From: Odoribacteraceae bacterium
Lineage (GTDB): Bacteria > Bacteroidota > Bacteroidia > Bacteroidales > Marinifilaceae
Length of the DNA: 8,393 nt
NCBI GenBank assembly: GCA_031279175.1
Contig: JAITJA010000056.1
Coordinates: 1 to 8,393, forward strand
Direction: 5' to 3'
This document shows, one piece after another, positions 1 to 6,115 of the stretch. The position numbers and the translations under genes were made by a program. Within the stretch, counting starts at the first letter, position 1, and each line of letters begins with the position of its first letter. The notes under the pieces were generated by a model that had not been told where the DNA came from, did no database searches, and saw only the letters and a list, made by a program, of their open reading frames with translations.

Positions 1-98
1 TTTTGATTTGGCATTCTTTTACATCAATTTCGGCTTTGTCTGATTAGAGCATACTTTGTAAAACACCTCCCTATCTAAAACTTCAAAAACAAAAAATC

Positions 99-794
99 AT
101 GACAAGGATCAGTTGGTTAGATAACTCGTATCAAGCACTAAGACATTTCTTGGGAATGTTTGTGAACTACTTCGTGCTCCCGGCCAATCTCACTCGTTTC
201 GGGTTTGCCGACACGACGGTGCTCGGGAAATGGTTTAAAGAGAACGTGCTCCCGGCAATCTCCGCGTTTTTGAGCGCGTACACGAGCTGGGAGAACGAAA
301 AGCAGCGCGACAAGGAGAAGATCGACGCGATCGCTGCCGCGCGAAAGGATCTCGAGCCGCTCCTCAAGAGGATGACGGGGCTCTTGCAGGCGTTCCCGCC
401 GGAGATCGTCTCCGACACGGATCTGGACCTGATGGGTATCCCGCCGCGCCCGTCAGGGAAACGTATCCCGGCGCCAGTAGCGCCAAACGTGCCGGGATAC
501 CGTACCGGGCTGCCGGAAGCGTTCCGCGTGCAGGTGCACTTCTTCGATAAGGCGCGCGGCTCGGGTAAGCCCGACGGGCAACACGGCGTGGAGATCGCCA
601 GTCTCGTGAGTACCGCCACGGAGGGTATCACGCAGGCCGACCTGGTACACTCGTCGTTCGACACGAATAGCCCGTGCACGTTCGATTTCCCGGACACGGA
701 TCGCGGCAAGCGGTTCTATTTCTCACTCCGCTGGGAGAATTCCCGCGGGGAGAAAGGCCCGTGGACCCCGGTGGATTTCACGATTATCCCATGA
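99..794 (+). CDS. conserved hypothetical protein, Bacteroidales type, with C-terminal beta-sandwich-like region
   Basis: A 231-residue protein of unknown function. I see no signal peptide or clear membrane segment, so it is probably cytoplasmic. Residues about 1-100 look helical and include a charged stretch (about 64-92, many K/E/D/R). Residues about 113-137 are a proline-rich linker. Residues about 139-230 look like a fibronectin-III or similar beta domain: alternating hydrophobic strands, the segment HSSFDTNSP near 184-192, and a closing segment RWENSRGEKGPW at 211-222. From memory, this architecture and the closing WEN-RGEKGPW motif recur in a family of hypothetical proteins of Bacteroidales, often present in several copies per genome. 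The ATG at 99 follows an A-rich leader (about 77-98) with no Shine-Dalgarno sequence, as is usual in this phylum. The gene is separated by 309 bases from the next and seems to be transcribed alone. Coding potential is supported by GC-rich third positions, unlike the AT-rich leader. Function is not inferred. Confidence 0.85.
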   Translation: MTRISWLDNSYQALRHFLGMFVNYFVLPANLTRFGFADTTVLGKWFKENVLPAISAFLSAYTSWENEKQRDKEKIDAIAAARKDLEPLLKRMTGLLQAFPPEIVSDTDLDLMGIPPRPSGKRIPAPVAPNVPGYRTGLPEAFRVQVHFFDKARGSGKPDGQHGVEIASLVSTATEGITQADLVHSSFDTNSPCTFDFPDTDRGKRFYFSLRWENSRGEKGPWTPVDFTIIP

Positions 795-835
795 CAATAT
801 CACGATAACAGGTTTTCAAGATAAAAGTCTTTTCA

Positions 836-848
836 ACACACACACACA
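836..848. repeat. short (AC)n dinucleotide run
   Basis: Six AC units plus one A, lying between the stop of the upstream hypothetical gene and the first hairpin. It is short for a phase-variable tract and lies in non-coding DNA, so it is recorded as simple sequence only. Confidence 0.7.
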
Positions 849-858
849 TACATTCTTT

Positions 859-890
859 ACCGGGGGAACGCCGCGAGGCCTTCCCCCGGT
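859..890 (+). terminator. GC-rich hairpin, candidate terminator of the upstream hypothetical gene
   Basis: The arms ACCGGGGGAA (859-868) and TTCCCCCGGT (881-890) are perfectly complementary. After a single C/C mismatch, GCC (870-872) pairs with GGC (877-879) around a GCGA tetraloop. The stem is followed by TTCTTT-like sequence at about 890-896, a weak T tract. It lies 65 bases after the stop codon of the 99-794 gene. An intrinsic terminator is the simplest reading, but the poor T tract and the further hairpins downstream leave other roles open. Confidence 0.45.
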
Positions 891-897
891 TCTTTAT

Positions 898-1024
898 GCC
901 AAGCAGGAAAAGAAGTGTCTCCACCCCAACCCCACGGTCGAGTGCCAGGCAGGGGGGGAAGTGTTTCCCCCCCTGCTCGACACTCGAGCGAGGGGAAGGT
1001 GGAGACACTTTTTTCCTGTTTGGC
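898..1024. repeat. nested 127-base palindromic element
   Basis: The outer arms 898-925 (28 bases) and 998-1024 (27 bases) are reverse complements except for one substitution and one or two extra/changed bases in the A/T run. Inside them, CCCC 930-933 can pair with GGGG 992-995. TCGAGTG (938-944) pairs with CACTCGA (981-987). The centre is a perfect 11-bp stem, CAGGGGGGGAA (950-960) with TTCCCCCCCTG (965-975), around a GTGT loop. The whole block can therefore fold into one long interrupted hairpin on either strand. The left-half sequence AAGTGTCTCCACCCC (913-927) recurs as AAGTGTTTCCCCCCC (959-973), so the block also contains a near-direct repeat. No open reading frame with protein-like character covers it. 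It could be a bidirectional terminator, a palindromic intergenic repeat or a non-autonomous mobile remnant. I see no target-site duplication at its edges. Confidence 0.75.
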
Positions 1025-1025
1025 A

Positions 1026-1042
1026 CGCGAGTGATACTCGCG
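1026..1042. repeat. short perfect inverted repeat in the gpmI leader
   Basis: CGCGAGT (1026-1032) and ACTCGCG (1036-1042) are perfect reverse complements around a 3-base loop. It begins two bases after the large palindrome ends. It could be an operator-like site or an RNA hairpin in the leader of gpmI; its role is unknown. Confidence 0.5.
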
Positions 1043-1064
1043 CGTGGTGCTTGAAATCCCGTGT

Positions 1065-1078
1065 GAAGATGTATCTTC
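1065..1078. repeat. short inverted repeat just upstream of gpmI
   Basis: GAAGAT (1065-1070) and ATCTTC (1073-1078) pair around a GT spacer, ending 25 bases before the gpmI start. As RNA the stem could be lengthened by G-U pairs on its outer side. A leader hairpin or regulator site is possible, but it may also be chance. Confidence 0.4.
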
Positions 1079-1103
1079 GCGAGGTAATTTTAAAGATAGA
1101 GAG

Positions 1104-2624
1104 ATGAAAAAAGTATTATTGATGATACTGGATGGATGGGGAGTGGGGCGTCGCGACCGTTCGGACGCGATCGGGAGCACCCCCACGCCTTGCCTCACCG
1201 CGTTGGCAAACAACAACCCCCGGGCCCTACTCTACACCAGCGGTGAAAACGTGGGGTTGCCGGACGGGCAAATGGGTAATTCCGAGGTCGGGCACCTGAA
1301 CATTGGCGCCGGGCGCGTCGTGTACCAGGACCTCGTCAAGATCAACAGATCGATACGCGACGGGTCATTTGCCCGCGTGCCGGGAGTGGTTTCCGCCCTC
1401 GAGCGCGCCGGGGAGACGGGCCGCCGCCTCCACCTGATGGGCCTGCTCTCCGACGGCGGGGTGCATAGTTCGATGGAGCACTTGTTCGCGCTGTGCGACC
1501 TCGCGCGGGATCGCGGGATCGACGCGCGCGTCCACTGCTTCATGGACGGGAGAGATACCGACCCGAGAAGCGGCGCCGGGTTTATCGCCAGCCTCGCTAA
1601 ACACCTGGAACACTCTAGCGTGAAGATCGCCTCCGTCATCGGTCGATACTACGCGATGGACAGGGATTCCCGCTGGGAACGCGTCAAGGAAGCGTATGAC
1701 CTGCTCGTCCATGGCCAGGGTAGCCCCGCGACCGATCCCGAGGGTGCGGTACGCGCTTCCTACGAGGCCGGCGTCACCGACGAGTTCATCCGGCCCATCG
1801 TCCGCGTGGACGAGAAGGGAGAACCCGTCGGCACGATCCGCCCCGGCGACACGGTGATCTTCTTTAACTTCAGGAACGACCGCGCCAAGGAGTTGACGAT
1901 CGCGCTGACGCGAGAGGACAAGCCGGAGTTCGACATGAAAACCCTCCCGCTACATTATTACACGATGACCCCGTATGACGCCCGCTTTACCGGCGTCGAG
2001 GTGCTGTTCGACAAGGATAACGTCGAGAATACCATCGGGGAGTATATCTCGCGCCTCGGCCTGAAACAACTGCGCGTGGCCGAGACGGAGAAATACGCGC
2101 ACGTCACGTTCTTCCTCAACGGCGGGCGCGAAGAGCCGTTCGAGGGAGAGCGCCGCGTGCTAGTGCCCTCGCCGAAGGTGGCTACCTACGACCTGCAGCC
2201 GGAGATGTCCGCGCCCGGGATCACCGAACGGGTGGTCGAGGAGCTTAACCGGCAGGAGGCCGACTTTATCTGCCTGAACTACGCCAACGGGGACATGGTC
2301 GGGCATACCGGCGTCTACGAGGCCATCCAGCGGGCAGTGGCCACCGTCGACGAGTGCGCCGGCAAGACCGTCGACGCCGCGCGCGCCAACGGTTACGACG
2401 TGCTGATCATCGCCGATCACGGGAACGCCGATTACGCGCTGAACGAGGATGGTTCGCCGAACACGGCCCACTCGCTGAACCCCGTGCCGTGCATCTGGGT
2501 GACCGCCCCCGGTAACTGCGACCGCCTGCGCGACGGCGTGTTGGCAGACGTGGCCCCGACGGTGCTCGCGATCATGGGGCTACCCGTCCCGCCCGAGATG
2601 ACCGGCAAGCCACTAATCGTGTAA
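1104..2624 (+). CDS. gpmI: 2,3-bisphosphoglycerate-independent phosphoglycerate mutase
   Basis: Interconverts 3-phosphoglycerate and 2-phosphoglycerate in glycolysis and gluconeogenesis in the cytoplasm, using two metal ions (usually Mn) and a phosphoserine intermediate. The 506-residue length is normal for the family. The alkaline-phosphatase-superfamily phosphatase domain is split around an inserted transferase domain. Visible landmarks are ILDGWG with metal ligand Asp10, MGNSEVGH with nucleophile Ser60, SDGGVHS with His121, MDGRDTDP near 148-154, GRYYAMDRD near 180-188, FNFRNDRAKE near 254-263, NYANGDMVGHTG with Asp397 and His401, ADHGNAD with Asp438 and His439, and TAHS with His456. All expected catalytic and metal residues appear intact. 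I chose the ATG at 1104 because family members begin at MKK(V/A)LL-MILDGWG. An in-frame GTG at 1044 would add 20 residues encoded by the leader hairpins. The DUF3109 gene follows after 11 bases, suggesting co-transcription. Confidence 0.97.
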   Translation: MKKVLLMILDGWGVGRRDRSDAIGSTPTPCLTALANNNPRALLYTSGENVGLPDGQMGNSEVGHLNIGAGRVVYQDLVKINRSIRDGSFARVPGVVSALERAGETGRRLHLMGLLSDGGVHSSMEHLFALCDLARDRGIDARVHCFMDGRDTDPRSGAGFIASLAKHLEHSSVKIASVIGRYYAMDRDSRWERVKEAYDLLVHGQGSPATDPEGAVRASYEAGVTDEFIRPIVRVDEKGEPVGTIRPGDTVIFFNFRNDRAKELTIALTREDKPEFDMKTLPLHYYTMTPYDARFTGVEVLFDKDNVENTIGEYISRLGLKQLRVAETEKYAHVTFFLNGGREEPFEGERRVLVPSPKVATYDLQPEMSAPGITERVVEELNRQEADFICLNYANGDMVGHTGVYEAIQRAVATVDECAGKTVDAARANGYDVLIIADHGNADYALNEDGSPNTAHSLNPVPCIWVTAPGNCDRLRDGVLADVAPTVLAIMGLPVPPEMTGKPLIV

Positions 2625-2635
2625 ATCCATCGCCC

Positions 2636-3217
2636 GTGTTACAAATCGAGAAGACGATCGTCCGCCTCGAGGTGCTGGAAGAGCGTTTCTGCTGCGACCC
2701 CGCCGCGTGCCGCGGGGAGTGTTGCGTGCAAGGAGACGCCGGCGCGCCGCTGGAAAAGGAGGAGGAACGGGAGATCCGGGAGAATTATACCGCCATCGCG
2801 CGCTACATGAAGCCAGGGGGCGTCGCGGCGGTGGAACGCGCGGGCTTCTCGGTCATCGACCAGGAGGGAGATCCCGGCACGCCGCTGATCGACGGGCAAG
2901 AGTGTGCTTACGCGATCGAGGAGGGAGGGTGCTGTTGCTGCGCCATCGAACGGGCCTGGGCCGCGGGGGAGAGCCGCTTCCGCAAGCCGATCTCCTGCCA
3001 CCTTTACCCGCTGCGCGTGACCCGCTATCCCACCCACGAGTTGATGCGCTACGACCGCTGGAATCTCTGCGAACCGGCGCGCGCCCGCGGCGATCGCGAG
3101 GGGATCCCGCTCTATCTCTTCCTGAAAGACGCGCTCGTGCGGAAGTACGGCGAGGAGTGGTACGGGCAGCTCTGTCACGCCGTCTCCGCCCTCCGCGACG
3201 GCACGTTGAAACCATGA
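2636..3217 (+). CDS. DUF3109 family cysteine-rich protein
   Basis: A 193-residue protein matching the DUF3109 family common in Bacteroidota, which belongs with YkgJ/UPF0153-type cysteine-cluster proteins thought to bind a metal (zinc or iron); no reaction is established. Conserved features are the start MLQI-KTIVRLEVLEERF, Cys19/Cys20, the cluster CRGECCVQGDAGAPLE with Cys25, Cys29 and Cys30, Cys90, four consecutive cysteines at 99-102, the motif KPISCHLYPLRV with Cys121, and RWNLC with Cys145. The C-terminal part (about 158-180) is a YLFLKDALVRKYGEEWY-like helix, also familiar from the family. The GTG at 2636 is chosen because translation from it gives the family's conserved N-terminus at once, and no ATG occurs nearby. 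The 11-base gap after gpmI suggests a shared transcript. It has no signal peptide. The family assignment is strong and the function is unknown. Confidence 0.92.
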   Translation: MLQIEKTIVRLEVLEERFCCDPAACRGECCVQGDAGAPLEKEEEREIRENYTAIARYMKPGGVAAVERAGFSVIDQEGDPGTPLIDGQECAYAIEEGGCCCCAIERAWAAGESRFRKPISCHLYPLRVTRYPTHELMRYDRWNLCEPARARGDREGIPLYLFLKDALVRKYGEEWYGQLCHAVSALRDGTLKP

Positions 3218-3320
3218 CGGCAAAACGCGACGGCCACGCGGATTTATAGAAAGAAATTTGTAACATCGCGTCGGGTCGAGAAAACGACGACAACTATCAA
3301 CACTTTAATAAACGAGAAAC
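3218..3320. other. intergenic region likely holding the uronate operon promoter
   Basis: This 103-base gap is the only sizeable space before five tightly packed genes, so the operon promoter most likely lies here. The sequence GAAATTTG at 3253-3260 matches seven of eight positions of the Bacteroidota -7 element (TAnnTTTG), but I find no -33 TTG at the usual spacing. A weak inverted repeat, GTCG-GG-TCG (3270-3278) with CGACGAC (3285-3291), could form a hairpin or operator. The last 30 bases are A-rich, typical of leaders in this phylum. No convincing terminator for the preceding gene is visible. Confidence 0.35.
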
Positions 3321-4136
3321 ATGCAAGAGAATCTATTTTGTATTCAAGGGAAGGTGATCGTCATCACCGGCGGGTGCGGCGTGCTCGGCTCTTCGATGGC
3401 GCGTTACCTGGCCGGGCAGGGGGCGACGGTCGTCGTGCTCGACCGGGTGAGGGAGAAGGGAGAGGCGCTGGTAGCCGGGATTCGCGACGAGGGCGGCGAC
3501 GCGCTCTACCTCGACGCGGACGTGCTCGACGCGCGGACGCTGGAACGCGACCGGGAGGAGATCATCGCGGCCCGCGGCAAGATCGACGTGCTGGTGAATG
3601 CCGCCGGGGGAAACATGGCCGGGGCAACGATCGCGCCGGATAAAACAATCTTTGACCTGCAACTCGACGCCTTCAAGCAGGTCGTCGACCTGAACCTTTT
3701 CGGGACAGTCGTGCCGACGATGGTGTTCGCGCGGGCAATGGTAGCGAACGGGGCAGGCAATATTATAAACATCGCCTCCGAGTCGGCGCTCCGCCCGTTG
3801 ACACGCGTGGCCGGCTACGGGGCGGCAAAGGCTGCCGTGGCCAACTTCACGCGCTACATGGCGGGAGAGCTGGCGACCAAGTTCGGCGAGGGCTTCCGCG
3901 TCAACGCGCTGGCGCCAGGGTTCTTTATCACGGAGCAAAACCGGACGCTGCTCACGAACCCCGACGGGTCGTATACCGACCGCGCCCGCGCGATCCTGGC
4001 ACATACCCCCTACCAGCGCTTCGGGAAACCGGAAGAGCTGCTGGGATCGCTGCACTACCTGGCCAGCGAGGCCTCGCGGTTCGTCTCGGGGACAATACTC
4101 GTGGTCGACGGCGGATTCGACGCGTTTTCCATCTAA
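3321..4136 (+). CDS. uxuB: SDR-family D-mannonate oxidoreductase (fructuronate reductase)
   Basis: Probably reduces D-fructuronate to D-mannonate with NAD(P)H, the step before mannonate dehydratase in glucuronate breakdown. It is a 271-residue classical short-chain dehydrogenase. Visible features are the dinucleotide motif TGGCGVLG (16-23), Asp41 at the end of the second strand (suggesting NAD preference), NAAG at 93-96, Asn125, Ser153, and the catalytic pair Tyr166 and Lys170 in YGAAK. The substrate-loop sequence LAPGFFITEQNR (197-208) matches the SDR mannonate oxidoreductases typified by Bacillus subtilis YjmF/UxuB. That enzyme is unrelated to the long-chain UxuB of Escherichia coli, so the symbol reflects function rather than homology. 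The gene is first of five, 10 bases ahead of uxuA, which strongly supports the role. The ATG at 3321 follows an A-rich leader with no Shine-Dalgarno sequence. A different sugar-acid SDR specificity remains possible. Confidence 0.88.
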   Translation: MQENLFCIQGKVIVITGGCGVLGSSMARYLAGQGATVVVLDRVREKGEALVAGIRDEGGDALYLDADVLDARTLERDREEIIAARGKIDVLVNAAGGNMAGATIAPDKTIFDLQLDAFKQVVDLNLFGTVVPTMVFARAMVANGAGNIINIASESALRPLTRVAGYGAAKAAVANFTRYMAGELATKFGEGFRVNALAPGFFITEQNRTLLTNPDGSYTDRARAILAHTPYQRFGKPEELLGSLHYLASEASRFVSGTILVVDGGFDAFSI

Positions 4137-4146
4137 AAACAAGCAC

Positions 4147-5322
4147 GTGATATTAAGTGAACAAACCTGGCGCTGGTACGGACCGGACGACCCCGTCTCG
4201 CTGTCGGATATACGGCAGGCCGGGGCTACCGGCATCGTCACGGCCCTGCACCACGTCAAGAACGGCGAGGCGTGGACAAAAGACGAGATCGAACAACGCG
4301 CCGCGATGATCGAAAAGGCAGGCCTCGCGTGGTCGGTCGTCGAGAGCATACCGGTGCACGAGCACGTCAAAACGCGCGAGGGCGACTACCAGCGCTATAT
4401 CGAGAACTACAAGCAAAGCATCCGCAACCTGGCAGCGCGCGGCGTGAAGGTGATCACCTATAACTTCATGCCGGTGCTCGACTGGACGCGCACCGACCTG
4501 GATTATCCCATGCCCGACGGCTCGCGCGCGTTGCGTTTCGAGCGATTGGCATTCATCGCCTTCGAGCTGTTTATCCTGGAACGACCGGGAGCGGAAGCCC
4601 TCTACGCGAGGGAAGAGATCGCCGCGGCGCGCGCCCGGCACGACCGCATGTCCGGCGAAGAACGCGCCCGGCTCGCGCGCAACATCCTCGCGGGGCTGCC
4701 CGGCGCGGAGGAAAGCTTCACGCTGGAAGAATTCCGGGAACGGCTCGACCGGTATCGCGGGATTGACGCCGACGCGTTGAGGAAAAACCTGATCGCCTTC
4801 GTCCGCGAGATCGCGCCGGTGGCCGACGAGGTAGGCTCCGTGCTGGCCATACACCCGGACGACCCCCCTTACCCGATCCTCGGGCTGCCGCGCGTCATGA
4901 GCACGGAACAAGATTTCGCGCTCCTCGCGGAAGCCGTGCCCAACCCCTCTAACGGGCTTTGCTTCTGCACCGGCTCGTTCGGCCCGCGGCCAGACAATGA
5001 CCTCCCCGCCATGCTCGAACGCCTCGGCGACAGGGTCTATTTCGCGCACCTGCGCTCGACAAAACGCGACGCGGAAGGGAATTTCCACGAGGCAAACCAC
5101 CTCGAGGGAGACGTCGACATGTACGCCGTCACGCGGGCACTCCTCGAGATACAACAACGACGCGGGCGCTCCATCCCCTTCCGGCCAGACCACGGCCACC
5201 AGATGATCGACGACCTGCACAAACGCACCAACCCGGGATACTCCTGCATCGGGCGCCTCCGCGGGCTGGCCGAGCTACGCGGCCTCGAGCTGGGCATCGC
5301 GCGAACGTTACACGATAAATAA
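4147..5322 (+). CDS. uxuA: D-mannonate dehydratase
   Basis: Dehydrates D-mannonate to 2-keto-3-deoxy-D-gluconate (KDG) in the cytoplasm. The 391-residue TIM-barrel protein is of normal length for the family (EC 4.2.1.8, Mn- or Fe-dependent). Conserved segments include TWRWYGPDDPVSL at 7-19, the QAGATGIVTALHH stretch (24-36), VVESIPVHEH at 64-73, and YNFMPVLDWTRTDL at 105-118. The likely metal ligands are His236 in AIHPDDPP, Cys274 in CFCTGS, His301 in FAHLRSTKR, and Asp348 in RPDHGH. His349 is the probable catalytic residue. Residues about 150-215 form the extra helical insertion seen in this family. The GTG at 4147 is the only suitable start: it lies six residues before the conserved TWRWYGP and 10 bases after the previous stop codon. 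The next gene starts 10 bases after it. There is no sign of degeneration. Confidence 0.96.
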   Translation: MILSEQTWRWYGPDDPVSLSDIRQAGATGIVTALHHVKNGEAWTKDEIEQRAAMIEKAGLAWSVVESIPVHEHVKTREGDYQRYIENYKQSIRNLAARGVKVITYNFMPVLDWTRTDLDYPMPDGSRALRFERLAFIAFELFILERPGAEALYAREEIAAARARHDRMSGEERARLARNILAGLPGAEESFTLEEFRERLDRYRGIDADALRKNLIAFVREIAPVADEVGSVLAIHPDDPPYPILGLPRVMSTEQDFALLAEAVPNPSNGLCFCTGSFGPRPDNDLPAMLERLGDRVYFAHLRSTKRDAEGNFHEANHLEGDVDMYAVTRALLEIQQRRGRSIPFRPDHGHQMIDDLHKRTNPGYSCIGRLRGLAELRGLELGIARTLHDK

Positions 5323-5332
5323 CAATAAACTT

Positions 5333-6112
5333 ATGCAAGAACTATTTTCACTACAAGGGAAAGTGGCATGGATCACGGGCGCCTCTTACGGCATCGGCTT
5401 CTCCATCGCGTCGGCATACGCCAGCGCGGGCGCCACGATAGTCTTTAACGACTTGAACCAAGAGTTAGTCAACCGCGGGCTCGAGGCCTACCGGGCCGCC
5501 GGCCTCAACGCGCGCGGCTACACCTGCGACGTCACCAGCGAGGAGCAAGTCAACACCCTCGTCTCCCGGATCGAGCAAGAAGTAGGCCCGGTAGACATCC
5601 TCGTCAACAACGCCGGCATCATCAAGCGCGTCCCGATGATCGAGATGACCGCCGCCGAATTCCGGCAAGTCATCGACGTCGACCTCAACGCGCCCTTCAT
5701 CGTGGCAAAAGCGGTCATCCCCGGGATGATCAAGAAAGGAGGGGGGAAAATCATCAACATCTGCTCGATGATGAGCGAGCTGGGACGCGAAACCGTCTCC
5801 GCGTACGCCGCCGCGAAGGGAGGGCTAAAAATGCTCACCCGCAACATCGCCTCCGAGTACGGGGCCTTCAACATCCAGTGCAACGGCATCGGACCGGGAT
5901 ACATCGCCACGCCGCAAACCGCCCCGTTACGCGAACCCGGGCACCCCTTCAACGCCTTCATCATCGCCAAAACACCCGCCGCGCGGTGGGGAACGCCAGA
6001 AGACCTACAAGGGCCGGCACTCTTCCTGGCCTCGCGAGCGTCAGACTTCGTCAACGGACACGTCCTCTACGTCGACGGCGGCATCCTCGCTTACATCGGC
6101 AAACAACCCTGA
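5333..6112 (+). CDS. SDR oxidoreductase, gluconate 5-dehydrogenase / KduD type
   Basis: A 259-residue classical short-chain dehydrogenase acting on a keto sugar acid. Visible are TGASYGIG (15-22), Asp40 at the NAD-preferring position, NNAG (92-95), Asn119, Ser145, and the catalytic Tyr158 and Lys162 in YAAAK. The stretch ICSMMSELGRETVSAY (143-158) and the C-terminus YVDGGILAYIGKQP are characteristic of Bacteroidota proteins annotated as gluconate 5-dehydrogenase or as 2-dehydro-3-deoxy-D-gluconate 5-dehydrogenase (KduD). Between uxuA and eda, the KduD reaction (2,5-diketo-3-deoxygluconate to KDG) would bring unsaturated uronates from pectin or glycosaminoglycan into the same pathway. Gluconate/5-ketogluconate interconversion is the alternative, and I cannot separate the two from sequence. 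The N-terminus resembles that of the first SDR in this operon (MQE-LF-LQGKV), so the two are distant paralogues. The ATG at 5333 has an A-rich upstream region. Confidence 0.85.
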   Translation: MQELFSLQGKVAWITGASYGIGFSIASAYASAGATIVFNDLNQELVNRGLEAYRAAGLNARGYTCDVTSEEQVNTLVSRIEQEVGPVDILVNNAGIIKRVPMIEMTAAEFRQVIDVDLNAPFIVAKAVIPGMIKKGGGKIINICSMMSELGRETVSAYAAAKGGLKMLTRNIASEYGAFNIQCNGIGPGYIATPQTAPLREPGHPFNAFIIAKTPAARWGTPEDLQGPALFLASRASDFVNGHVLYVDGGILAYIGKQP

Positions 6113-6115
6113 CAG

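Noticed and set aside
35..58. Candidate Bacteroidota promoter (TTTG at 35-38, TACTTTG at 52-58)
   Set aside because: The downstream motif lacks one of the two spacer bases of TAnnTTTG, and the 13-base spacing is too short for the usual arrangement. A promoter in 1-98 is likely, but I cannot place it.
1085..1092. TAATTTTA as a -7 promoter element of gpmI
   Set aside because: It differs from the consensus at the last base, there is no -33 element at the right spacing, and it is only 11 bases from the start codon.
1044..1103. Upstream GTG start extending gpmI by 20 residues
   Set aside because: The family N-terminus begins at the MKK at 1104, and the extension is encoded by leader hairpin sequence.
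784..1216. Minus-strand reading frames over the palindrome region
   Set aside because: They are low-complexity products of the inverted repeats and run into the gpmI coding sequence; no conserved protein character.
3333..4370. Long minus-strand reading frame (345 codons) opposite the first SDR gene
   Set aside because: High-GC antisense shadow. The + strand frame carries clear SDR motifs, while the antisense product has no recognisable motifs, is rich in R/H/V and crosses into uxuA.
4153..5220. Long minus-strand reading frame (355 codons) opposite uxuA
   Set aside because: It mirrors the codon structure of a well-supported gene, and its translation shows no family features.
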